DNA of 64,000 nt from Pseudonocardia sp. (GTDB lineage Bacteria; Actinomycetota; Actinomycetes; Mycobacteriales; Pseudonocardiaceae). The stretch covers positions 1 to 64,000 of the forward strand of contig NZ_JAODNI010000218.1 of assembly GCF_025465255.1 (NCBI RefSeq), in the 5' to 3' direction. The notes under the pieces were generated by a model. It searched no databases. It was not told where the DNA came from and saw nothing but the letters and a program-made list of their open reading frames with translations. Shown here piece by piece: positions 16,678 through 25,307 of this stretch. The translations under genes were made by a program, and so were the position numbers. Position 1 is the first letter of the stretch. Every line of letters starts with the position of its first letter.

Positions 16678-17132
16678 GAGCCGTAGGTGAACAGCGGGTC
16701 GCCCGGCCGCACCTGCGCCCCGACCGTGCCCGTCACCGCACCGGGCGCGGTGTCCAGGACGACGACCGGGCAGACGGCGGACAACCCGCGCCGGCGCACC
16801 GCGGCCGGGTCGAACGCGACCACGGGGCTGCCCTGCTCGACCGTGTCCCCCTCGGCGCGCAGCAGCTCGAACCCCTCGCCCTTCAGCCCGACCGTGTCGA
16901 TGCCGAGGTGGACCAGCACGCCGACGCCCTCGGCGCCGAGCACCACGAACGCGTGCGGGTGCACCTTCACCAGGGCGCCCGCCACGGGGGCGACGACCTC
17001 GATCCGGCCCTCCGCCGCGGGAGGTTCGACGGCGGTGCCGGCGCCCACGAGCTCGTCGCTGAACACCTGGTCCGGGACGGCGGCGAGGCCGACGACCTCG
17101 CCGGCGACGGGGGAGACGACCTCGAGGTTCAC
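16674..17132 (-). CDS. PTS EIIA component, glucose/GlcNAc family
   Basis: A 152-residue EIIA of the Crr family, which takes phosphate from HPr and passes it to EIIB. The phosphorylated histidine sits in VLVHLGIDTVGLKGEGF (about residue 85), with the second active histidine in KVHPHAFVV (about 70). SPVAGEVVGL opens the beta-sandwich. The GTG at 17132 overlaps the EIIB stop (GTGA) and its own stop overlaps the HAD start, so the three genes form a tightly coupled unit divergent from EIIC. Confidence 0.92.
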   Translation of the reverse strand: MNLEVVSPVAGEVVGLAAVPDQVFSDELVGAGTAVEPPAAEGRIEVVAPVAGALVKVHPHAFVVLGAEGVGVLVHLGIDTVGLKGEGFELLRAEGDTVEQGSPVVAFDPAAVRRRGLSAVCPVVVLDTAPGAVTGTVGAQVRPGDPLFTYGS

Positions 17133-17359
17133 AGGATGTCCCGGATGTCGTCCGCGAGGGTGTCCGCCTCCGGTCCGACGACGACCTGGACGACCTGCCC
17201 GGCGACGAGCACGCCGTGCGCGCCGCACCGCTGCAGCGCGGCCCGGTCGACCAGCGTCGGGTCCTCGACCTCGGTGCGCAGCCGCGTGATGCAGGCCTCC
17301 AGCTCGGTGATGTTCGCGGCGCCGCCGAGCCCCGCCACGATGTCGTCCGCCTTGGCCAT
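17129..17359 (-). CDS. PTS EIIB component, glucose/GlcNAc family
   Basis: A 76-residue free-standing EIIB domain. The phosphorylated cysteine is in ITELEACITRLRTEV (about residue 25), the standard NagE/PtsG signature, and the GGAANI loop precedes it. The ATG at 17359 follows a GGGGAGGA ribosome site; a longer open frame to 17509 has no support. It receives phosphate from EIIA and gives it to the sugar at EIIC. Single-domain EIIB and EIIC encoded on opposite strands are typical of actinomycete GlcNAc systems. Confidence 0.93.
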   Translation of the reverse strand: MAKADDIVAGLGGAANITELEACITRLRTEVEDPTLVDRAALQRCGAHGVLVAGQVVQVVVGPEADTLADDIRDIL

Positions 17360-17445
17360 GTGTCCTCCCCAGGCCGCGAGGAATGTGTCGCGGCGATTGC
17401 CGGTCCGTGTCCGATCGGGCACTGCACCTGCACCGAAATCCGTGG

Positions 17446-17492
17446 TTGACAGTCCCGTTCGCACAGACCAAGCTACGTGGTCATAACCGGAC
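17446..17492 (+). promoter_or_regulatory. EIIC promoter with DasR-like operator between divergent PTS operons
   Basis: TTGACA at 17446-17451 and CAAGCT at 17469-17474, 17 bp apart, form a good plus-strand promoter. Its expected start falls in TGGTCATAACCG (17478-17489), which matches 10 of 12 bases of the palindrome TGGTCATGACCA found upstream of the regulator gene at 23.8 kb and resembles the DasR consensus with TGGTCTAGACCA core. TAGCTT on the other strand (17475-17470) may be the -10 for the EIIB operon, so one bound repressor could control both directions. Confidence 0.65.
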
Positions 17493-17597
17493 CCTACCGG
17501 TGACCGCACACGGCGGCAAGAGTCGGTCCTTCCCCTTCGGGGCGGGCGGACGAGGCACTACCGGAACCTTTCCCCACACCCTCTGGAGAGTCCTGCC

Positions 17598-18884
<1,287 letters not shown>

Positions 18885-18908
18885 CCCCCACCCCCGAGGA
18901 GAACCACC

Positions 18909-19175
18909 GTGCCCTCGCGCACCGTCACCGTCGCGTCCCGGGTCGGGCTGCACGCCCGTCCGGCCGCCATGTTCACCAGGGCCGCCGCGGCGGCGCCCGT
19001 CCCGGTCACCCTCGCCGTCGCGGGCAAGGACCCGGTGAACGCGGCCAGCGTCCTCGGGGTGATGACCCTGGGCGTCGAGTGCGGCCAGGAGGTCACCCTG
19101 GCGGCGGAGGGTGAGGGCGCCGACGGCGCGCTCGACTCGCTCGCCGCCCTGCTGGCGACCGACCTCGACGCCTGA
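18909..19175 (+). CDS. ptsH: Phosphocarrier protein HPr
   Basis: An 88-residue HPr. The phosphorylated histidine is in VGLHARPAAM (about residue 15), and NAASVLGVMTLG covers the regulatory-serine loop region near 46. The GTG at 18909 follows GAGGAG. HPr carries phosphate from EI to EIIA. Its last base pair overlaps the EI start (TGATG), so both are coupled and co-expressed with the GlcNAc permease, unlike genomes where HPr and EI have their own locus. Confidence 0.94.
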   Translation: MPSRTVTVASRVGLHARPAAMFTRAAAAAPVPVTLAVAGKDPVNAASVLGVMTLGVECGQEVTLAAEGEGADGALDSLAALLATDLDA

Positions 19176-20845
19176 TGGCGGCCCCGATCACCGAGGCCTC
19201 CGCCCGCGTCGTGGCCGGTCGCGGGGTCAGCCCCGGCGCGGTCCGGGCCCCGCTCGTCCGGCTCGGCCCGCCGGTCGTGACCTCCCCGGCCGACCCGGCC
19301 GGGGCCGATCCGGAGGCCGAGGGCCGCCGCGTCCGCGAGGCCCTCACCGCGGTGGCCGCAAACCTCGAGCGCCGCGCCCGGAACGCCGGCGGGGTCTCCG
19401 CGGACGTCCTGGCCACCACCGCGGCGATGGCCCTCGACCCGGCCCTGGCCGACGCGGCCGAGCGGCACCTGGCCGCCGGCGCGCCCACCGGGCACGCCGT
19501 GACGCTGGCCGTCGAGGAGTTCTGCGGGCGGCTCGAGGCGCTCGGTGGCTACCTCGCCGAACGGGTGGCGGACCTGCGGGACATCGGCGCCCGGACGGTC
19601 GCGCAGCTCGCCGGGCTCGCCATGCCGGGGATCCCGGCGCCGGGGTACCCGGTCGTCATGGCGGCCAGAGACCTCTCCCCGGCGGACACGGCGTCGCTCC
19701 CGGGCGGCGACGTCGTCGGCCTGCTCACCGAGGAGGGCGGGCCGACCAGCCACACCGCGATCCTGGCCCGGGCGCTCGGCATCCCCGCGGTCGTCGGCTG
19801 CCCGGCGTCGGCGGAGATCCCCGAAGGCACCCTCGTGCTGCTCGACGGCACGACGGGCACCGTGCAGCTCGACCCGCCCGCCGGGGCTGCGGCGGTCCGG
19901 GCCACCTCCGCCCCCGGGGCCGCGGCCGGACCGGGACGCACTGCGGACGGAACCCCCGTCGCGTTGCTGAGCAACATCGGCACCGTGGCGGACGCCGAGC
20001 TCGCCGCGGTGACCCCGACGGAGGGCGTCGGGCTCTTCCGCACCGAGTTCCTGTTCCTGAAGCGGGCGGACCGGCCCACCGAGGCCGAGCAGGCCACGAC
20101 CTACACGGCGGTGCTGCGGGCGTTCGGGGAACGCCGGGTCGTCGTCCGCACCCTGGACGCCGGTTCGGACAAGCCGCTGCCCTTCCTCCCGCTCGGCCCG
20201 GAGGAGAACCCGGCCCTGGGCGTGCGCGGGCTGCGCACGGCCCGGGCCCACCCGGAGGTGCTGGACGACCAGCTCCGCGCGCTGGCCGCCGCCGCGGAGG
20301 CGGCCGGTCGCGCGCTCGACGTCATGGCGCCCATGGTGTCGACGGCGGAGGAGGCCGCACGGTTCGCGGACCGGGCGCGGGGCTTCGGGCTGACCCGGGT
20401 CGGCGTCATGATCGAGGTCCCGGCGGCGGCGCTGCGGGCCCGTGAGCTGCTGGAGGTCGTGGACTTCGTCAGCATCGGCACGAACGACCTGGGCCAGTAC
20501 GTCATGGCGGCGGACCGGCAGTCGGGCGCCCTCGGAGACCTGCTCGATCCCTGGCAGCCCGCGCTGCTGGACCTCGTCGCGGCGGTCGGGGAGGCCGGCC
20601 GGGCGGCCGGGAAACCGGTCGGGGTGTGCGGGGAGGCGGCGGCGGACCCGCTGCTCGCCGCCGTCCTCGTCGGGCTGGGCGCGACCAGCCTGTCGACGGC
20701 CGCGCGGGCCCGGCCCGCGGTGCACGCCGAGCTCGCCCGGTTCACCCGGCTGGACTGCCTCCGCCTCGCGGAGCGGGTCCGGTCGGCGCGCGGCGCCGGG
20801 GCCGCCCGCTTGGCGGCCCGGGCCTTCCGGGACGAGCGCCCATGA
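19175..20845 (+). CDS. ptsI: Phosphoenolpyruvate-protein phosphotransferase (Enzyme I)
   Basis: A 556-residue Enzyme I. Order of motifs: the N-terminal HPr-binding helices, the phosphohistidine loop GGPTSHTAILARALG (near residue 188), VGLFRTEFLFL near 290, RTLDAGSDKPL near 325, ENPALGVRGLR near 345, SIGTNDLGQY near 435, and the active cysteine in VGVCGEAAAD near 485. It phosphorylates itself from PEP and then HPr. It overlaps HPr by one base and nagA by four bases (ATGA), so it is embedded in the GlcNAc operon. Confidence 0.95.
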   Translation: MAAPITEASARVVAGRGVSPGAVRAPLVRLGPPVVTSPADPAGADPEAEGRRVREALTAVAANLERRARNAGGVSADVLATTAAMALDPALADAAERHLAAGAPTGHAVTLAVEEFCGRLEALGGYLAERVADLRDIGARTVAQLAGLAMPGIPAPGYPVVMAARDLSPADTASLPGGDVVGLLTEEGGPTSHTAILARALGIPAVVGCPASAEIPEGTLVLLDGTTGTVQLDPPAGAAAVRATSAPGAAAGPGRTADGTPVALLSNIGTVADAELAAVTPTEGVGLFRTEFLFLKRADRPTEAEQATTYTAVLRAFGERRVVVRTLDAGSDKPLPFLPLGPEENPALGVRGLRTARAHPEVLDDQLRALAAAAEAAGRALDVMAPMVSTAEEAARFADRARGFGLTRVGVMIEVPAAALRARELLEVVDFVSIGTNDLGQYVMAADRQSGALGDLLDPWQPALLDLVAAVGEAGRAAGKPVGVCGEAAADPLLAAVLVGLGATSLSTAARARPAVHAELARFTRLDCLRLAERVRSARGAGAARLAARAFRDERP

Positions 20846-22038
20846 CCGCCCTCCTCCTGCGCGGGACGGTCGTCGCGGGCGGCCGTTCGATCCCGGACGG
20901 CGTGGTCGCGCTCGACGGGGACCGCATCGCCTGGGTCGGCCCGGCCGGGACCTGGGCGGGCCCCGTGCCGCTGCCGCCGCCGTCGGACCGGTACGTCCTG
21001 CCCGGGCTGGTCGACGTGCACTGCCACGGCGGCGCCGGGCACGGCTTCCCGGAGGCCGACGACGAGGGCCTGCAGGCCGCCGTCGACCACCACCTGGCGC
21101 ACGGCACGACCACCCTGCTCGGCAGCCTCGTCTCCGCCCCGGCGGACATGCTGCTCGAGCGGGTCGCGGCGCTCGCCCCGCTGGTCACCGCGGGCCGCCT
21201 CGCCGGGATCCACCTGGAGGGGCCGTTCCTGGCCGCCGCCCGGTGCGGGGCCCAGGACCCCGCGGCGATCGTCCCCGGCGACCCCGCCCTGCTGGAACGC
21301 CTGCTCCACGCCGCGGGCGGCACGGTCGCGTCGATGACCCTGGCGCCGGAGACCCCGCGCTACCGCGAGCTGTTCGCGATCCTGATCCGGCACGGCGTGC
21401 TCCCCAGTCTCGGCCACACGGACGCGACGGCCGGCCGGACCACCGCGGCGATCGCCGAGGCCGGCGGCGCGACGCTGAGCGCGACCCACCTGTTCAACGG
21501 CATGCCCGAGCTGCACCACCGCGCGCCCGGCCCGGCCGCCGCGTGCCTGGCGGCGGCGGGCCGTGGCGAGATGGTCGTGGAGCTGGTCGCGGACGGGGTA
21601 CACCTCGCGGACGAGACGGTCGCGATGGTGTTCGACCTCGTCGGCCCGGACCGGATCGCGCTGGTCACCGACGCCATGGCCGCGGCCGGGATGCCGGACG
21701 GGCGGTACTCGCTGGGCTCCATGCGCGTCGACGTCGTCGACCGGGTGGCGCGGCTCGCGGGAGCCGGCACCGACCGCTCGATCGCCGGCGGCACCGCCCG
21801 CATGGTCGACGTCCTGCGCCAGGTGGTCCTGGGGAGCGGCGTCGGGCTGGGCGCAGCCGCCCTCGCCGCCACCGCCACCCCGGCCCGGCTGCTGGGGCTC
21901 GAGCACGAGATCGGGGACCTCGTGCCGGGCCGGCGGGCGGACGTCCTCGTCACCGACCACGACCTGGCCCCGGCCGAGGTGTTCCGGGCGGGCCGGCGGA
22001 TCACCGCGGAGCGAGTCCTCCACGGAAGGGCGGTCTGA
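20842..22038 (+). CDS. nagA: N-acetylglucosamine-6-phosphate deacetylase
   Basis: A 398-residue amidohydrolase-superfamily enzyme that removes acetate from GlcNAc-6-P. It shows the metal-site motif VDVHCHGG near residue 58, HLEGPFL near 124 with the metal-binding glutamate, GHTDAT near 190, THLFNGM near 213 and the catalytic aspartate in LVTDAMAAAG near 275. The start ATG overlaps the ptsI stop. The product GlcN-6-P passes to NagB, encoded 2 bp downstream. Confidence 0.94.
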   Translation: MTALLLRGTVVAGGRSIPDGVVALDGDRIAWVGPAGTWAGPVPLPPPSDRYVLPGLVDVHCHGGAGHGFPEADDEGLQAAVDHHLAHGTTTLLGSLVSAPADMLLERVAALAPLVTAGRLAGIHLEGPFLAAARCGAQDPAAIVPGDPALLERLLHAAGGTVASMTLAPETPRYRELFAILIRHGVLPSLGHTDATAGRTTAAIAEAGGATLSATHLFNGMPELHHRAPGPAAACLAAAGRGEMVVELVADGVHLADETVAMVFDLVGPDRIALVTDAMAAAGMPDGRYSLGSMRVDVVDRVARLAGAGTDRSIAGGTARMVDVLRQVVLGSGVGLGAAALAATATPARLLGLEHEIGDLVPGRRADVLVTDHDLAPAEVFRAGRRITAERVLHGRAV

Positions 22039-22040
22039 GC

Positions 22041-22823
22041 ATGGAGGTCGTCATCCTCCCCACCGCGGCCGACGGCGGCCGCGTCGTCGCGGACATCGTG
22101 ACCGCGGTCCTGCAGGGCGGCGAGCCGGTCAACCTGGGCCTCGCCACCGGCTCGTCCCCGCTGCTCGCCTACCGCGAGCTGATCCGCCGCTGCCGGGACG
22201 AGGGGCTGTCCTTCGCCCGCGCCGCCGCGTTCCTGCTCGACGAGTACGTGGGCCTGCCCGCGGGCCATCCGGAGTCCTACCGCCAGGTGATCCGGCGCGA
22301 GCTGACCGACCACGTGGACATCGACCCCGGCGCCGTGCACTCCCCGGACGGCACGCGCCCGGACCTGGTGGCGGCCGCGGCGGACTACGAGGACGCGCTG
22401 CTCGCGGCGGGTCCGATCCGGGTGCAGATCCTCGGGATCGGCACCAACGGTCACCTCGGGTTCAACGAGCCGGGCTCGTCGCTCGCGTCCGCGACCCGCG
22501 TCAAGACGCTGACCCGGCAGACCCGCGCGGACAACGCCCGGTTCTTCGACGGCCCGCACGAGGTGCCGCGCCACGTCCTGACCCAGGGGCTCGGCACGAT
22601 CAGCCGGGCCGAGCACCTCGTGCTGACCGCGTCCGGCCCGCACAAGGCCGCCGCGATCGCCGCCGCGGTCGAGGGGCCGCTCACGGCCTCCTGCCCGGCG
22701 TCGGTCCTGCAGCTGCACCCGCACGCCACCGTGGTGGTCGACGAGGCCGCCGCGGGCCGGCTGGCGAACGCGGAGTTCTACCGCGAGATCCACGAGCACA
22801 AGCCCGCAGGCCAGGGGTACTAG
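22041..22823 (+). CDS. nagB: Glucosamine-6-phosphate deaminase
   Basis: A 260-residue NagB, which converts GlcN-6-P to fructose-6-phosphate and ammonia. LGLATGSSPLLAY near residue 33 is the phosphate loop, FLLDEYVGL near 64 contains the catalytic aspartate, ILGIGTNGHLGFNEPGS near 131 contains the active-site histidine, and LTASGPHKA near 200 follows. The ATG at 22041 lies two bases after the nagA stop. It completes the route from imported GlcNAc to glycolysis. Confidence 0.95.
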   Translation: MEVVILPTAADGGRVVADIVTAVLQGGEPVNLGLATGSSPLLAYRELIRRCRDEGLSFARAAAFLLDEYVGLPAGHPESYRQVIRRELTDHVDIDPGAVHSPDGTRPDLVAAAADYEDALLAAGPIRVQILGIGTNGHLGFNEPGSSLASATRVKTLTRQTRADNARFFDGPHEVPRHVLTQGLGTISRAEHLVLTASGPHKAAAIAAAVEGPLTASCPASVLQLHPHATVVVDEAAAGRLANAEFYREIHEHKPAGQGY

Positions 22824-23783
22824 GTGGTTCTCGCGGAGGTCGTCGCGGTCGACATCGGGGGGACCAGCATCAAGGCCTCCCCCGTCGGCCCCCGCGGCCT
22901 CCCGTCCGCTCCGGTGCGGCTGCCCACCCCGGTCAGCGGCGGGCCGGCCGCGATCGTCGACGCCGTCGCCCGGGTCGTCGGGACCCTCCGCACGCCCGGG
23001 ACCGGTGCCGTCGGCTGCGCCGTGCCCGGCGTCGTCGAGCCCGGGACCGGTGTCGTCCGGCGGGCCGCGAACCTCGGGATCGTCGACGACCTGCCGCTCG
23101 GCCCCGTCCTCGCCGACCGGCTGGGCCTGCCCGTCACCGTCGAGCACGACGTCCGCGCCGCCTGCCGGGCGGAGTCCGAGCTGGGCGCGGCCCGGTCCGT
23201 GGGCGACGCCGTCGTGGTGGTGGCGGGGACGGGGCTCGCGGCGGGCCTGCTGGTCGGGGGCCGGGTCGTCACCGGTACCCGGGGCGCGGCGGGCGAGTTC
23301 GGGCACGTCCCCGTCGTCCCCGGCGGGGAGCCGTGCGCCTGCGGGCAGCGCGGCTGCGCCGAGGCCTACGCCTCGGCGGGCGGCCTGCGCCGCCGGTACC
23401 GCGACCGGTCCGGCCCTGACCGGTCCGGCCCTGCGCCATCCGCTCCGGGGCCGACCGCCGCGGAGCTGGTCTCTCGCCTCGACGACGACCCGCTCGCCCG
23501 CGCGCTCTGGGCCGAGGCCTGCGTGGCCTTGGGTCGGGCACTGGTGGCCACCACCGCGCTGCTGGACCCGGCCGTGATCGTCCTCGCGGGCGGGCTGTCC
23601 CTGGCCGGCCCGCTGCTCGCCGATCCCGTGCGTGCCGCGCTCGCGGACGGGCTGGCCTGGCGGGAGCCACCGCCGGTGGTGCTCTCCGCGTTCGGCGACC
23701 GTGCCGGGGTGGTGGGAGCCGGACTGGTGGCCCGCGACCCACTGCGCGCGGCGGAGCGGAGGGTCGTGTCCCGGTGCGGGTAA
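22824..23783 (+). CDS. ROK-family sugar kinase, probable GlcNAc kinase
   Basis: A 319-residue ROK kinase starting at GTG 22824, immediately after the nagB TAG. VAVDIGGTSIKA (near residue 7) is the ATP phosphate loop, EHDVRAACRAE near 110 contains the catalytic aspartate, GEFGHVPV near 153 provides zinc/sugar contacts, and CACGQRGCAEAYAS near 172 is the ROK zinc motif. A short Pro/Gly-rich insert near 194-208 comes from a 15-bp tandem repeat (around 23402-23431). It probably phosphorylates GlcNAc or another amino sugar that enters without PTS phosphorylation, for example from chitin or wall recycling. Confidence 0.87.
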   Translation: MVLAEVVAVDIGGTSIKASPVGPRGLPSAPVRLPTPVSGGPAAIVDAVARVVGTLRTPGTGAVGCAVPGVVEPGTGVVRRAANLGIVDDLPLGPVLADRLGLPVTVEHDVRAACRAESELGAARSVGDAVVVVAGTGLAAGLLVGGRVVTGTRGAAGEFGHVPVVPGGEPCACGQRGCAEAYASAGGLRRRYRDRSGPDRSGPAPSAPGPTAAELVSRLDDDPLARALWAEACVALGRALVATTALLDPAVIVLAGGLSLAGPLLADPVRAALADGLAWREPPPVVLSAFGDRAGVVGAGLVARDPLRAAERRVVSRCG

Positions 23784-23800
23784 CCTCGGCACCGGTCACC

Positions 23801-23816
23801 GGTGGTCATGACCAGT
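23801..23816 (+). promoter_or_regulatory. DasR-like operator upstream of the regulator gene
   Basis: GGTGGTCATGACCAGT contains the perfect 12-bp palindrome TGGTCATGACCA (23803-23814), 40 bp before the regulator's ATG. Its half-sites TGGTC/GACCA are those of the Streptomyces dre element. A TAACCT box at 23781-23786 could be the -10, placing the operator just after the start point, which suits autorepression. Confidence 0.75.
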
Positions 23817-23853
23817 ACGGGTCGCGGCCACAGCTCGTCCCCGGGAGGTCGAC

Positions 23854-24588
23854 ATGGCGCAGCCCGCCCGCATCCACGACGGTGCGGTGCCCAAGCACGA
23901 GCAGCTCCGCACCATCCTGGCCGCGCTCGCGACGGACACCCTCGAGCCCGGGGACCTGTTCCCCAGCGAGCGCCAGCTCTGCATCGACCACGGCGTCAGC
24001 CGGATCACGGTGCGCGCGGCGATCGGGCAGCTGGTCAGCGAGGGCCTGCTGGAGCGGGTCCGCGGCAAGGGCACGTTCGTCGCCACGCGGACCGCGCGGT
24101 CCCGCCTGCACCTCGCGTCGTTCCACGAGGACATGCGCCGCCTCGGCCTGACCCCCACCACCGTCGTCCTCGAGGTGGAGCGGGCCGTCCCGCCCGTCGC
24201 CACGATCAACGCGCTGTCCCTGCGCTCCGGCCAGGAGTGCATCCGGGTGCGCCGGCTACGGCTCGCCGACGGCGCGCCGATGTCCGTCGACGACGCCTGG
24301 TACAACGCCGCGCTGCTGCCGGACCTGGACAGCTGCGACCTGCGTCGCTCGATCTACGACACGCTGCGGGACCGCTACCGGCTGCCGATCGACCGCGCGG
24401 AGCAGACCGTCGCCGCCGCCGAGGCGGGCGACGAGTACGCCGTGCTGCTCGGGATCACGCCGTCGCGGCCCGTCCTGCTGTTCGACCGGGTGTCGTTCAG
24501 CGGAGGCCGTGCGGTGGAGCACAGCCAGTCCCGCTACCGCGGGGACCGGTACGAGCTGCAGATGGCCCTCGACGGCGGGGATTCCTGA
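23854..24588 (+). CDS. dasR: GntR/HutC-family regulator, DasR/NagR type
   Basis: A 244-residue regulator with an N-terminal winged helix (about 10-75: LEPGDLFPSERQLCIDHGVS, then the recognition region ITVRAAIGQLVSEG and wing GKGTFVA) and a UbiC-type effector domain (about 90-240) with VRRLRLADGAPMSVDDAWY. DasR-type proteins release DNA on binding GlcN-6-P or GlcNAc-6-P. It closes the GlcNAc operon but has its own operator. In Streptomyces DasR also governs chitin use, development and antibiotic genes, so a wider regulon is likely. The symbol is assigned by context and similarity. Confidence 0.85.
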   Translation: MAQPARIHDGAVPKHEQLRTILAALATDTLEPGDLFPSERQLCIDHGVSRITVRAAIGQLVSEGLLERVRGKGTFVATRTARSRLHLASFHEDMRRLGLTPTTVVLEVERAVPPVATINALSLRSGQECIRVRRLRLADGAPMSVDDAWYNAALLPDLDSCDLRRSIYDTLRDRYRLPIDRAEQTVAAAEAGDEYAVLLGITPSRPVLLFDRVSFSGGRAVEHSQSRYRGDRYELQMALDGGDS

Positions 24589-25193
24589 CGGCGGCTCACG
24601 GTCCGCCCGGCCCGTGCCGGCAGGGGTGGCACACGGCCCGCGCGGTCCGGCGGCCTCGTCCACCAGGTGTCGACGGGCGCCCTCGGCGGCGTCGGCAGGC
24701 GACCCCGGGCCGGAACGGGCGGTCGCCGGCGAGCCCGCCGCCGCAGCACCACGCCCTGGGCGAGCAGGCTGATACCGAACGAGAGCAGCAGCGTGGACTC
24801 CACGAGCGGTCCGGCCCCGGTGCGCGCGGCCAGCAGGGCGACGCCGATCCGCACGCCCGTCGTCACGGTCCACAGCCCCAGCGTGAGGACCCGGCCACGC
24901 CGGAGGCGGTCGTCATCACCGTCGGTGAGACCGACGGCGGCGCCCCGGACCAGGCCCAGCCCGGTCGTCAGCACCAGGTCGACGACCGCCAGGACGAGAC
25001 CCCACGGCGTCACCCCGGGGTGCCCGACGACCAGGATCAGGAGTCCGATCCCGCTGAGGACCGCGGTCGCCGGTCCGTGCAGCCGGTGGTCGGGAAGCGG
25101 CAGCCGACCTGCCGGAAGATCGCTCGGACGGCGAGCGGTACCGGCGAGGCCGGGCCGGCTGACCCCGGCCGCGGAACGAGGTCCGAGGTCCAT
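24534..25193 (-). CDS. Putative four-helix membrane protein overlapping the dasR 3' end
   Basis: An open frame of 219 codons with hydrophobic segments near residues 42-60, 65-85, 105-125 and 130-150 (TAVLSGIGLLILVVG, GLVLAVVDLVLTTGLG, LWTVTTGVRIGVALLA, LLLSFGISLLAQGVVL). The pattern resembles small DUF1453-like membrane proteins, but the match is loose. The Arg/Pro-rich C-terminal ~18 residues are antisense to the end of dasR (55-nt overlap), so the true functional end may be earlier or the genes really overlap tail to tail. There is no clear ribosome site. Nothing in the neighbourhood suggests a function. Confidence 0.5.
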   Translation of the reverse strand: MDLGPRSAAGVSRPGLAGTARRPSDLPAGRLPLPDHRLHGPATAVLSGIGLLILVVGHPGVTPWGLVLAVVDLVLTTGLGLVRGAAVGLTDGDDDRLRRGRVLTLGLWTVTTGVRIGVALLAARTGAGPLVESTLLLSFGISLLAQGVVLRRRARRRPPVPARGRLPTPPRAPVDTWWTRPPDRAGRVPPLPARAGRTVSRRQESPPSRAICSSYRSPR

Positions 25194-25307
25194 ACCCGAA
25201 GCGTGGCCGCCGGCGGGCCCGGGAGCAGCCCCCCACGGGGGGAACCCGCGTGGGAACGACGCCGCCGTCCGGCCCCGCTGCTCCGTCTGCCGTGACTCTC
25301 CGCTCCG

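Noticed and set aside
17129-17509. Longer EIIB with an N-terminal extension from 17509
   Set aside because: ATG 17359 has a strong GGGGAGGA site and matches the normal start of EIIB domains; the extension would run through the divergent promoter and operator.
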